This document shows positions 1 through 6,683 of a stretch of DNA of 13,495 nucleotides, piece after piece. Within the stretch, counting starts at the first letter, position 1. Each line of letters opens with the position of its first letter. This stretch comes from Patescibacteria group bacterium (lineage in GTDB: Bacteria > Patescibacteriota > Gracilibacteria > UBA1369 > PNNO01). The translations under genes were made by a program, and so were the position numbers. The stretch spans positions 1 through 13,495 of the forward strand of contig JAHJMX010000072.1 of NCBI GenBank assembly GCA_018821175.1. Direction: 5' to 3'. Below the pieces are notes generated by a model, which did not search any database, had not been told where the DNA came from, and was given only the letters and a program-made list of their open reading frames with translations.

Positions 1-361
1 TGCTGGACTTGCAATTTACGATACAATGCAACATATAAAGCCGGATGTATCTACTGTATGCGTTGGACTTGCAGCTTCTATGGGAGCCGTACTTCTTGCT
101 GGTGGAGCAAAAGGAAAACGTTTCGCTCTTCCAAATGCAGAAGTTATGATTCACCAACCTCTTGGAGGTGCTGAAGGACAAGCTTCTGACATTCGAATTC
201 ATGCAGACCACATCATGAAAACAAAAGAAAATTTAAATGCAATTTTAGCAAAACATACTGGGCAATCTTTGAAGATAATAGAAAAAGATACAGACCGTGA
301 TAATTTCTTGAGTGCTGAAGAAGCAGCTAAATATGGCTTGATTGACAAAGTCCTTAAATAA
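1..361 (+). CDS. clpP: ATP-dependent Clp protease proteolytic subunit, 3' part (5' end outside the window)
   Basis: The frame is open from base 2, so this is the C-terminal ~119 residues of ClpP (family about 195-210 aa), not a gene starting at the internal ATG at 26. ClpP is the cytoplasmic serine protease that forms two stacked heptameric rings and degrades proteins unfolded by ClpX/ClpA/ClpC. All three catalytic residues are present: Ser in AASMGA (codon 77-79), His in MIHQPLGG (codon 152-154) and Asp in the TDRD motif (codon 299-301). The typical end LSAEEAAKYGLIDKVL is intact. The residue before AASM is Leu where Gln or Met is common, a tolerated position. The ATPase partner is not in the window; clpX often lies downstream of clpP, but here the next gene is convergent rimK. 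Confidence 0.97.
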   Translation, partial: AGLAIYDTMQHIKPDVSTVCVGLAASMGAVLLAGGAKGKRFALPNAEVMIHQPLGGAEGQASDIRIHADHIMKTKENLNAILAKHTGQSLKIIEKDTDRDNFLSAEEAAKYGLIDKVLK

Positions 362-365
362 AACT

Positions 366-383
366 CATCTGGCGAGCTAGATG
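366..383 (-). terminator. possible hairpin terminator between clpP and rimK
   Basis: CATCTGG and CTAGATG form a stem of about 7 bp (one G-U) around a 4-base loop, 4 bases after the clpP stop. On the minus strand the stem is followed by AGTTTTATTT, a poor but usable U-tract, so it could end rimK transcription. On the plus strand no U-run follows, so it is not a convincing intrinsic terminator for clpP. Confidence 0.35.
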
Positions 384-411
384 ATAAGTTAATAAAAAAA
401 TCAATAATAGA

Positions 412-437
412 AAGAGCTAGGTTTATCCCCTGCTCTT
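412..437 (-). terminator. weak hairpin spanning the rimK stop codon
   Basis: Read on the minus strand, AAGAGC and GCTCTT pair and the inner GGG/CCT extends the stem past one A-A mismatch, giving about 9 bp with a 6-base loop that contains the rimK stop. A run of seven Ts follows (plus 394-400) but starts more than 10 bases after the stem, which is not classical spacing. It may act together with the hairpin at 366-383. Confidence 0.3.
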
Positions 438-1412
438 TTTATTTGGTTTTACATTTTTCGATTTCGGCTTTTTCTTCAACTTCAAATTCTTGAGCTTCAT
501 TTGTTTTTTGGCATACTTGACAGCATATTTCACGATTTCGCCAGCAACATCAATCCCCGTAACCTCTGTAATCCCCTTTAACCCTGGATTACAATTGACC
601 TCCATAATAACTGGCCCATGTTTCGATCTCAAAACATCAACTCCAGCAATTTTTAATCTTAAAGATTCAGCAGCAGCAATAGCAATTTCCTCTTCTCTTT
701 TACTCAATTTTGCAACTACGCCATTCCCCCCTTGTGCAAGATTAGACCTAAAATCTCCTGATGCAGAAGCGCGTTCCATAGCAGCTACAACTTTCCCATC
801 TACAACGAAAATACGAATATCTTTTCCTCCAGCCTCTTCAACATATTCCTGAATTAAAATGTATGAAAATTGCGGACTCATCAGCAGCATATCAAAAGAA
901 CTATTCAAAGCACGCCTAGATTCAACAATGGCAACTCCTTTACCAAGCGATCCAAAAGGTGTCTTTATTATAATTGGGAAACCACCAATTTTTTGAATAG
1001 CTATATCGAGATATTCAAAACGTTTAACAACAATAGTATTTGGGACCGGAATCCCATCTCTAGTCATAAATTGTAAAGTGCGAAGCTTGTTTTTCGCCCT
1101 AACAAGTGATTTATATTCTTGAATAACTGGAATCCCTTGTATTTTCAATTGATCAACAATAGTAGCACTTAAGGCTACATCTTCAATTATATCAAACCTT
1201 GGGATAATAACATCAACTTTCGGGAACGGTTTCCCGTTATACAAAACTTCAGTTAATTGACTTGTATAATGAAGCTGACATTTATCATTCCTTATAATTT
1301 TAGGTTTATGCCCCATCGCCTTAATAGAATCTCTAAGCAATTTCAAGTTAGTCGAAAGCTTATGCGAATTCAATTTTGGACGATTACTAAAATGTAAAAT
1401 CCCTATTATCAT
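423..1412 (-). CDS. rimK: RimK-family ATP-grasp glutamate ligase with lysine-rich tail
   Basis: 329 aa. RimK enzymes use ATP to join glutamate to a carboxyl terminus; in E. coli the target is ribosomal protein S6. The protein aligns along its length with E. coli RimK: pre-ATP-grasp part with a VIIPR motif (~69-72), nucleotide-binding lysines around K107 and K150 with a GSLGKG glycine loop (154-159), the hallmark GDFRSNL (219-225), and metal-binding D259, E271 and N273 in MEVN. The end TGIDVAG is also RimK-like. E. coli RimK is about 300 aa; the extra ~28 residues here (302-329) carry 13 Lys and one Arg. The start is supported by AGGA 4 bases upstream of ATG, the only clear Shine-Dalgarno in the window. 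Substrate is inferred: other ATP-grasp ligases (LysX, MptN, CofF) are related, but the GDFRSNL region favours RimK. No rpsF is nearby. Confidence 0.86.
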   Translation of the reverse strand: MIIGILHFSNRPKLNSHKLSTNLKLLRDSIKAMGHKPKIIRNDKCQLHYTSQLTEVLYNGKPFPKVDVIIPRFDIIEDVALSATIVDQLKIQGIPVIQEYKSLVRAKNKLRTLQFMTRDGIPVPNTIVVKRFEYLDIAIQKIGGFPIIIKTPFGSLGKGVAIVESRRALNSSFDMLLMSPQFSYILIQEYVEEAGGKDIRIFVVDGKVVAAMERASASGDFRSNLAQGGNGVVAKLSKREEEIAIAAAESLRLKIAGVDVLRSKHGPVIMEVNCNPGLKGITEVTGIDVAGEIVKYAVKYAKKQMKLKNLKLKKKPKSKNVKPNKKSRG

Positions 1413-1581
1413 AAAGTCCTATTATTAATATTAATGTATTGTTTTGATGCGTCGTCTCATCATAGATACACATCTTACGAATTTTTTCCGAAAAATCAAC
1501 TAATTGCATGAAGTTTTTTTTCACTGTACAATTATCGGCGCATACGCAACAATGATCCCTCACATATTAATAGATTAATTT
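1413..1581. promoter_or_regulatory. divergent intergenic region between rimK and the lipoprotein gene
   Basis: 169 bases with no gene. For the plus-strand gene the best -10 is TATTAA (1565-1570), about 12 bases before the ATG, with no good -35 and no Shine-Dalgarno. A start about 7 bases after it would leave a 5' leader of only a few bases. For rimK, the palindromic ATTAATATTAAT (1424-1435) offers -10-like hexamers just upstream of its AGGA. Both assignments rest on base pattern only. Confidence 0.35.
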
Positions 1582-2172
1582 ATGAAAAATTTAAAAAAAT
1601 TATTAATTTTTATACCGATCACTTCCCTATTTCTTTTAACTGGATGTTTTGGTGACACGACCGTAGTTAATTCAGGAGAAGATTTAGCAAATTTCAAAAC
1701 CTATACAGCTCCTTCGTTCACGGTTGGGATACCAAATCAATGGGAAACTATTGAACCAAAAGATTTTTCAAGTGATATTCCAAATGAAACTCAGGTGATT
1801 TTTAGAGATAATATAAAAAGTGATATTTTCACTCCAAATGCGAACATTGCAAAAGTAATACTTGGACAACAAATGTCTACATATGATTTTGCAAGAAATG
1901 AAATTTCAAAAAACAGGAATAGCTTACTTAATTACGATGAAATCAGTAGAGATGAAGAATTTAATATTGCAATTGGCGGACAGATGGCGAAGACGATTTT
2001 GATTTTGTTTGAAGGTAAATTAAGTGAAGTAGATCCAAAGGTACGTATGATACAAGTATACGCAGTAAATGGCGCAGATGCCTACACTGTAACTGCTGCT
2101 TATAGAGCAGACAGTAGCGAACTTGTTTCTACTGCAGCAAAAAACATCGTGAAATCTTTCAAGATCAAGTAG
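1582..2172 (+). CDS. small lipoprotein, possibly PsbP/DcrB-like fold
   Basis: 196 aa. The N-terminus is a type II signal peptide: Lys-rich start, hydrophobic stretch 7-19, and lipobox LLTGC with lipidated Cys22, so the protein is predicted to be exported and anchored to the membrane by a lipid. After a short linker, residues ~38-196 form one compact alpha/beta domain. The pattern of an FTVGIPNQW-like first strand, a long middle strand and a closing YTVTAAY...AAKNIVKSFKI element is typical of the PsbP/DcrB/Mog1p-like sandwich seen in many small bacterial lipoproteins. I recognise the pattern rather than a specific family, and no function follows from it. No Shine-Dalgarno is present. nifU starts 54 bases downstream on the same strand, so co-transcription is possible. 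Confidence 0.75.
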   Translation: MKNLKKLLIFIPITSLFLLTGCFGDTTVVNSGEDLANFKTYTAPSFTVGIPNQWETIEPKDFSSDIPNETQVIFRDNIKSDIFTPNANIAKVILGQQMSTYDFARNEISKNRNSLLNYDEISRDEEFNIAIGGQMAKTILILFEGKLSEVDPKVRMIQVYAVNGADAYTVTAAYRADSSELVSTAAKNIVKSFKIK

Positions 2173-2226
2173 ATCTAGATTTTTGCGGTATGTAAAAACC
2201 TTTTATTAAATAAGAAACCTTTAGAT

Positions 2227-2862
2227 ATGGACAATCAGGATGGGACCGATTGGGTCTACTCTGAAGAAGTGAAAAAACATTTCTTCGAACCTCAGAATCT
2301 TCTTATGGAAGATCCTGAAACTTTTAATGCCGATGGCGTTGGTTATGTTGGAAGCCCTGCTTGCGGGGATATGATGAAAATTTGGATAAAAGTTGATAAA
2401 AATAGTGATAAAATTGTTGATCTTAAGTGGAAAACTTTTGGTTGCGCTTCTGCTATCGCTTCAACTTCTGTGCTTTCTGTTATGGTTTTGGAAAATGGTG
2501 GAATGAAAATTGAAGATGCTTTGAAAATTACACCGCAAGATATCACGGCTCGACTAGCAGGATTGCCTGATAGGAAAATCCACTGCTCTGTCTTGGGAGA
2601 CAAAGCCTTGCAAGCTGCTGTAAATGATTATTTCAGTAAAAGCGGCCAAAGGGATAGAATCACAAAAGAAGAAGTAAGCGTTGTTTGTGATTGCTTGGGA
2701 GTTACAAATCGCGAAATTGAAGAAGCCGTACTTGAAGGCGCTCATGATTACAATGCGGTTCAAGGGAAAACAAAATGCGGGACTGGATGCGGAAGTTGCA
2801 AAGGTCGCATTGAAGACCTAATTAAGAGATATAAGTCTCAATACTTTGACGAAAAAATATGA
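2227..2862 (+). CDS. nifU: NifU-type Fe-S cluster scaffold (IscU domain plus BFD-like [2Fe-2S] domain)
   Basis: 211 aa. Scaffold on which IscS-derived sulfur and iron are built into clusters before transfer to target proteins. Residues ~11-137 are an IscU/NifU N-terminal domain with the three ligand cysteines C46 (PACGD, with D48), C73 (FGCAS) and C120 (IHCS). Residues ~150-205 are a BFD-like [2Fe-2S] domain with the C154-x-C156 pair and C188-x-x-C191, plus an extra C184. The C-terminal Nfu domain of full nitrogen-fixation NifU (about 280-310 aa) is absent, so this is the two-domain form. The last base pairs overlap iscS in an ATGA junction, indicating translational coupling. A TATTAA hexamer lies at 2204-2209. 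No nitrogenase genes are nearby; a general or hydrogenase-directed role is more likely. Confidence 0.93.
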   Translation: MDNQDGTDWVYSEEVKKHFFEPQNLLMEDPETFNADGVGYVGSPACGDMMKIWIKVDKNSDKIVDLKWKTFGCASAIASTSVLSVMVLENGGMKIEDALKITPQDITARLAGLPDRKIHCSVLGDKALQAAVNDYFSKSGQRDRITKEEVSVVCDCLGVTNREIEEAVLEGAHDYNAVQGKTKCGTGCGSCKGRIEDLIKRYKSQYFDEKI

Positions 2863-4019
2863 ATAAAAATATATACCTAGATCATGCGGCTACAACGCCA
2901 GTTGACGATAGGGTTTTTGAAAAAATGAAGCCATATTTCAGTGAAATTTTTGGCAATCCTTCTTCTATGTACATGACTGGACAAAAAGCACGTAAAGCCT
3001 TATACGAAGCCAGAATTGAAATTGCAAAAGTTTTTGGATGTAGTCCAGAAGAAGTGATTTTTACCTCTGGCGGAACCGAAAGTGACAATCTCGCAATTCT
3101 TGGAGTTGCTTCTGCCTTGAAACACAAAGGAAAACATATTATCACTTCAAATATTGAACATCCTGCAGTACTTGAAACTTGCAAAATGCTGGAAAAAGAT
3201 GGTTTTGAAGTGACATATATAAAAGTTGAAGCAAACGGAATAATTGATGCGCAAAAAGTAAAAGATGCAATAAGACCTGACACAATTTTGGTAAGTATAA
3301 TGTATGCAAATAATGAAATTGGAACTGTTCAGCCAATTGCAAAGATTGGACGAGCTTGCAAAAAAAGTTGTGTTTATTTTCATACAGATGCTTGTCAGGC
3401 AGCTGGGACTTTTGATCTAAATGCTGACAGATTGCATTTGGACTTGATTACAATTAATGGAAGTAAAATATATGGACCAAAGGGTGTTGGTGCATTGTAT
3501 GTTAGAAATGGTACTTCTGTAAGGGCAATAATGGGCGGCGGACAACAAGAAAAGCGGTTACGTCCAGGAACTGAAAATGTTGCTGGAATTATTGGTTTGG
3601 CCGAAGCATTACGCGTTGCACAAGCAGAACGCGAATCGGAAAATTTAAGACTTGCTAAACTTCGCGATCTTTTGATAAATGGGATTCTAGAGACAATCCC
3701 AAAAACTCGTTTAAATGGGGACCGCGAAAATCGCTTACCGAATAATGTGAATATTTCATTCTTAGGTATTGAAGGTGAATCGATTTTGTTGCGCCTCGAT
3801 ATGATGGGAATTGCAGTTTCCTCAGGGTCGGCTTGTAGCTCTGGAAGCCTTGATCCATCACATGTAATTTTGGCACTCGGAGTTCCTTTCGAGGTCGCTC
3901 ACGGAAGTATTAGATTTTCGCTTGGGCATGCAACTACGGAAGAAGATATCAATTATGTACTAGAATTTTTACCTAAGATAGTGAGCGATTTGAGGGCTAT
4001 CTCGCCAATTAATATGTAA
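2859..4019 (+). CDS. iscS: cysteine desulfurase (class V aminotransferase)
   Basis: 386 aa, normal IscS/NifS length. PLP enzyme that takes sulfur from L-cysteine, giving alanine and an enzyme persulfide that feeds the adjacent NifU scaffold. Visible landmarks: LDHAATTP start (7-14), GGTESDN (71-77), H101 in EHPAV that stacks on PLP, D177 and Q180, the PLP-binding lysine K203 in SKIYGPKG, R235-P-G-T-E-N, and the persulfide Cys C326 in SGSACSSGS. The residue before the PLP lysine is Ser202, where E. coli IscS and Azotobacter NifS have His. The start overlaps the nifU stop (ATGA), which fixes the start and implies coupled translation. A strong terminator follows 13 bases after the stop. IscS also serves tRNA thiolation, so its role need not be limited to the hydrogenase downstream. 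Confidence 0.95.
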   Translation: MNKNIYLDHAATTPVDDRVFEKMKPYFSEIFGNPSSMYMTGQKARKALYEARIEIAKVFGCSPEEVIFTSGGTESDNLAILGVASALKHKGKHIITSNIEHPAVLETCKMLEKDGFEVTYIKVEANGIIDAQKVKDAIRPDTILVSIMYANNEIGTVQPIAKIGRACKKSCVYFHTDACQAAGTFDLNADRLHLDLITINGSKIYGPKGVGALYVRNGTSVRAIMGGGQQEKRLRPGTENVAGIIGLAEALRVAQAERESENLRLAKLRDLLINGILETIPKTRLNGDRENRLPNNVNISFLGIEGESILLRLDMMGIAVSSGSACSSGSLDPSHVILALGVPFEVAHGSIRFSLGHATTEEDINYVLEFLPKIVSDLRAISPINM

Positions 4020-4032
4020 AGAATATACAAAT

Positions 4033-4068
4033 AAAAAAACCTTCTTGTTTTATGAGGAGGTTTTTTTT
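4033..4068. terminator. bidirectional intrinsic terminator between iscS and tRNA-Leu
   Basis: CCTTCTT (4040-4046) pairs with GAGGAGG-type bases 4054-4060 (two G-U pairs) around loop GTTTTAT. The stem is flanked by A7 on the left and T8 on the right, so it works as a terminator on both strands: it ends the nifU-iscS transcript on plus and tRNA-Leu on minus. Confidence 0.9.
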
Positions 4069-4071
4069 GAG

Positions 4072-4160
4072 TGGTGCCGCGAGAGGGAATCGAACCCTCA
4101 CATGGTGTGACCCATACAGGATTTTAAGTCCTGCGCGTCTACCAATTCCGCCATCGCGGC
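4072..4160 (-). tRNA. tRNA-Leu (anticodon UAA)
   Basis: Minus-strand class II tRNA, 89 bases including an encoded CCA (4072-4074). Acceptor GCCGCGA pairs with TCGCGGC, followed by discriminator A. The anticodon stem CAGGA/TCCTG holds loop CTTAAAA with anticodon TAA. A long variable arm and T-arm GAGGG-TTCGATT-CCCTC are present. It decodes UUA, a heavily used Leu codon in an AT-rich genome. Confidence 0.96.
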
Positions 4161-4168
4161 ACACAAAA

Positions 4169-4183
4169 TGCTGAAACTCAGCA
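4169..4183. other. short perfect hairpin upstream of tRNA-Leu
   Basis: TGCTGA-AAC-TCAGCA is a 6-bp perfect stem with a 3-base loop. It sits 8 bases upstream of the tRNA-Leu 5' end on the minus strand. On plus it is followed by ATGAATATTTTT. It may belong to the tRNA 5' leader; no function can be assigned. Confidence 0.4.
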
Positions 4184-4330
4184 ATGAATATTTTTACAGA
4201 GAATTAACCTGAATTGCAATATTATTTCAGATTTAAAATATCTACAATCTCACAAGATAAAATCATTTTACCAGTGTTTTCGCATAAAATTGAATTGAAA
4301 CAAAGCAAAAAACAAAGTAAAATTTAGAAG
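4184..4330 (+). promoter_or_regulatory. upstream region of the hydrogenase gene
   Basis: A TAAAAT -10-like hexamer lies at 4285-4290, about 40 bases before the hydA start, with no convincing -35. The 10-mer AATCTCACAA at 4246-4255 occurs again inside hydA at 4388-4397, where it overlaps the right arm of an inverted repeat. No Shine-Dalgarno precedes the ATG beyond a weak AGAAG that abuts it. Confidence 0.3.
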
Positions 4331-6067
4331 ATGGATAAAGGAAAAATTAAAATTCGAATTAATGATATTGAGATTTTCTGTGCAGAAAATCTCACAATTT
4401 TGGAGATTGCAAAAGAAAACAACATTGAAATCCAAACTCTTTGTTATCATCCTGATCTATACCCAGCAGGTGAATGCGGAATATGCATAGTTGAAATCGC
4501 TGGAGAATCTGAGTTAAAACGGGCTTGTTCAACAAAAGTTACAGACGGTATGAATATAATGACAGATTCCGAAAAAGTAAAAAATGCTCGCAAATTAGCT
4601 TTAGAGAAACTCTTTGAAAAACATACAAGGAAATGTCCAAATTGCATCGACTTATATCATTGCAAACTTTTAAAGTTAGCTGCGTTAAACGGAGTAAAAT
4701 TCGCAAAAATCGAACCAATAAAATCACGTAAAGAAATTTATAAATTCGGGCCTTCAATAGTTTTTGATGCATCTAAATGTATTGCATGTGGGAACTGTGT
4801 TATGGCCTGCGCAAAGCAAGGTATTGGGTTTTACACAAAGAAAAAAGATGAGAATGGCGAGAATATTGTGGTCCCAACAGAAAATGAAAAAATAGATTGT
4901 ATCGACTGTGCCCAATGTATAAATCATTGTCCGGTTGGAGCTATTTCCAGCGAAGGAGAATTCGAAAATATAGAAAAAGCATTTAATCAAAAAGGTAAAG
5001 TTATTGCAGTCCAATTTGCACCATCGATCAGAACAAGTATCGGAGAAGAATTCAACATGCCATATGGCGCAGTTGTAACCGAAAAACTTGTTGGAGCAAT
5101 TCGCGCACTTGGAGTTGATCTGGTTTTTGATACAAGTACAGGTGCGGATTTTACTACATTCGAAGAAGCTAATGAATTAATTGAAAGACTTAAAGACAAA
5201 GAAAGTAAACTTCCAATGTTCACATCTTGTTGCCCTTCTTGGGTAAAGTTTGTGGAATTTTATCATCCAGAATTAATTCCTAATCTTACTAAAGTAAGAT
5301 CACCACAAGCAATACTTGGAGGGATAATCAAAACTTATGTTGCAGAAAAAAAAGGCATTGATCCAAAAGATATTATAGTAATTTCAATAATGCCATGTGT
5401 TGCAAAAAAAGCTGAAATTCAGAGAAAAGAATTATTGATTGATGGTATGAAGCCAGTTGACCACATTCTCACAACTAGAGAATTTGCCAGATTACTTAAA
5501 AAACGTGGTATTAAGCTAGCTGAAGTCAAGGAATCTAAACCAGACTCCCCTCTAGCAGATCATAGTGGGGCTGGTGTTATTTATGGAGCTTCTGGTGGAG
5601 TTATGGAATCGGCATTAAGAACAGCTTATTTCAAATTAACAGGAAAAGAATTAGAAGAAATTGGATTTACAAAAGTACGTGGAATGGATGAAGTAAAACG
5701 TGCGGAAATTGATATTAATGGACGCAAAATAAAAGTTGGAGTAGTAAATGGCCTTGGCAATGCACGCAAAATTTTACAAGAACTACAAGTAGATCCAAAA
5801 AAATACGATTATATTGAAGTAATGAGTTGTCCAGGAGGATGTATAGGCGGTGGCGGACAACCACTTCCTACAAGCTCAGAAATCAGGAAAAAACGTGCTG
5901 AAAGTTTGTATTTAATTGATTCAACAAAACAAAAAAGACAAGCTCACAAAAACCCTTCATTACAAAAAGTATATGAAGACTATATGGATGAAGACAAAAT
6001 TAAAAAAATACTTTATTGCTCTTTCAATCCTCGTCCTAGAGGATCTATTGATATAAAAAAACTTTAA
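4331..6067 (+). CDS. hydA: [FeFe]-hydrogenase, monomeric ferredoxin-dependent type (group A)
   Basis: 578 aa, close to Clostridium CpI (574 aa) and colinear with it. Catalyses 2H+ + 2e- = H2, usually releasing fermentation electrons from reduced ferredoxin; cytoplasmic, no signal peptide. Domain order: plant-type [2Fe-2S] ferredoxin (C38, C49, C52, C66); His-Cys [4Fe-4S] site (H98, C102, C105, C111); two-[4Fe-4S] ferredoxin domain (C150/153/156/160 and C190/193/196/200); then the H-domain. H-cluster motifs are complete: L1 TSCCPSW with proton-transfer C300 and ligand C301, L2 MPCVAKKAE with C356 and K359, L3 with C500 and C504 in CPGGCIGGGGQP. E279 and E282 match the CpI proton path. No HydB/HydC is adjacent, so the monomeric form is favoured over the bifurcating one. 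A perfect inverted repeat lies in codons 14-21. The downstream membrane gene is 8 bases away. Confidence 0.97.
   Translation: MDKGKIKIRINDIEIFCAENLTILEIAKENNIEIQTLCYHPDLYPAGECGICIVEIAGESELKRACSTKVTDGMNIMTDSEKVKNARKLALEKLFEKHTRKCPNCIDLYHCKLLKLAALNGVKFAKIEPIKSRKEIYKFGPSIVFDASKCIACGNCVMACAKQGIGFYTKKKDENGENIVVPTENEKIDCIDCAQCINHCPVGAISSEGEFENIEKAFNQKGKVIAVQFAPSIRTSIGEEFNMPYGAVVTEKLVGAIRALGVDLVFDTSTGADFTTFEEANELIERLKDKESKLPMFTSCCPSWVKFVEFYHPELIPNLTKVRSPQAILGGIIKTYVAEKKGIDPKDIIVISIMPCVAKKAEIQRKELLIDGMKPVDHILTTREFARLLKKRGIKLAEVKESKPDSPLADHSGAGVIYGASGGVMESALRTAYFKLTGKELEEIGFTKVRGMDEVKRAEIDINGRKIKVGVVNGLGNARKILQELQVDPKKYDYIEVMSCPGGCIGGGGQPLPTSSEIRKKRAESLYLIDSTKQKRQAHKNPSLQKVYEDYMDEDKIKKILYCSFNPRPRGSIDIKKL
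4370..4393. repeat. perfect 11-bp inverted repeat inside the start of hydA
   Basis: GAGATTTTCTG (4370-4380) and CAGAAAATCTC (4383-4393) are exact reverse complements separated by TG, about 40 bases after the start codon. As RNA this would be a stable hairpin (10 bp with a GTGC loop). The right-hand AATCTC (4388-4393) can alternatively pair with GAGATT at 4403-4408, so two mutually exclusive stems exist. As DNA it is also a plausible operator for a dimeric regulator. Confidence 0.6.
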
Positions 6068-6075
6068 CCAAAGAA

Positions 6076-6609
6076 ATGATTATGACAAATATTGAGACAA
6101 CACATAGCAAAATATTTACACTTAAAAATTTCAAATTAGAACATTTGATTTATTTCACAGTACTGACAACAGCTGCTGTTTTCGCAAGTCTTTTCCACAA
6201 TCAATTTATTACAGGGCCAATCGTAAATGCGACTTTGATTCTATGCACAGCACTTATAGGGCTAAGATATGGTGTGATGATAAGTTTAATCCCAAGCGTA
6301 ATAGCTTTTTCAACTGGATTATTGCCAGCAGTCTTAATGCCAATGATTCCATTTATTATGTTATCAAATGTAATTTTGGTAACGATTTTTAACTACTTCA
6401 AGAAAAATAATTTCTGGGAAGGACTAATAGTTGGAAGTACAGCAAAAACAGCTTTCCTTTTCTTGACAAGCACTTTGATAATGCAAACATTTGCTCCTTC
6501 TAAAACAATAGCAGATCAAATCGTAATAATGATGAGTTGGCCACAATTTATCACTGCACTTGGAGGTGGGATCCTTGCTTTCGGTATCTTGAAAGCTTTG
6601 AAAAAATAA
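6076..6609 (+). CDS. hydrogenase-linked membrane protein, ECF-transporter S-component-like
   Basis: 177 aa, about six hydrophobic segments: ~22-41, 45-63, 66-86, 88-107, 115-137 and 150-173. The size, the short loops, and the ITGPIVNA (45-52) and GLLPAVLMPMIPFIMLSN (81-98) segments resemble small S components of ECF vitamin/metal transporters, and similar proteins next to iron hydrogenases are sometimes labelled 'iron hydrogenase' in databases by neighbourhood. It has no Fe-S ligand set (one Cys, C57) and so is not itself a hydrogenase. It lies 8 bases after the hydA stop and is almost certainly co-transcribed. No ECF ATPase or T subunit is in the window. Substrate and role are unknown. A second in-frame ATG at 6082 is an equally possible start. 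Confidence 0.6.
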   Translation: MIMTNIETTHSKIFTLKNFKLEHLIYFTVLTTAAVFASLFHNQFITGPIVNATLILCTALIGLRYGVMISLIPSVIAFSTGLLPAVLMPMIPFIMLSNVILVTIFNYFKKNNFWEGLIVGSTAKTAFLFLTSTLIMQTFAPSKTIADQIVIMMSWPQFITALGGGILAFGILKALKK

Positions 6610-6683
6610 AAATATTTAAACTTGTACAACAATCATAGAATTTGTTAAGCTTCGGCAGTACATGAATTATTAATATTTTTAAT

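Noticed and set aside
490..852. Open frame of 120 codons on the plus strand within the rimK region
   Set aside because: It is the shadow of the well-supported RimK frame on the minus strand; its product resembles no family.
2162..2184. Hairpin AGATC/GATCT followed by TTTTT at the lipoprotein stop
   Set aside because: Only 5 bp of mixed pairing with a T-tract offset by several bases; too weak to call a terminator.
2227..4019. Nitrogen fixation cluster
   Set aside because: NifU and NifS-like proteins alone are general Fe-S machinery; no nifHDK, nifB or nifE/N is present.
4331..6067. HydA subunit of a bifurcating HydABC complex
   Set aside because: No HydB/HydC genes adjoin it, and the length and C-terminus match the monomeric CpI type; a partner elsewhere in the genome cannot be excluded.
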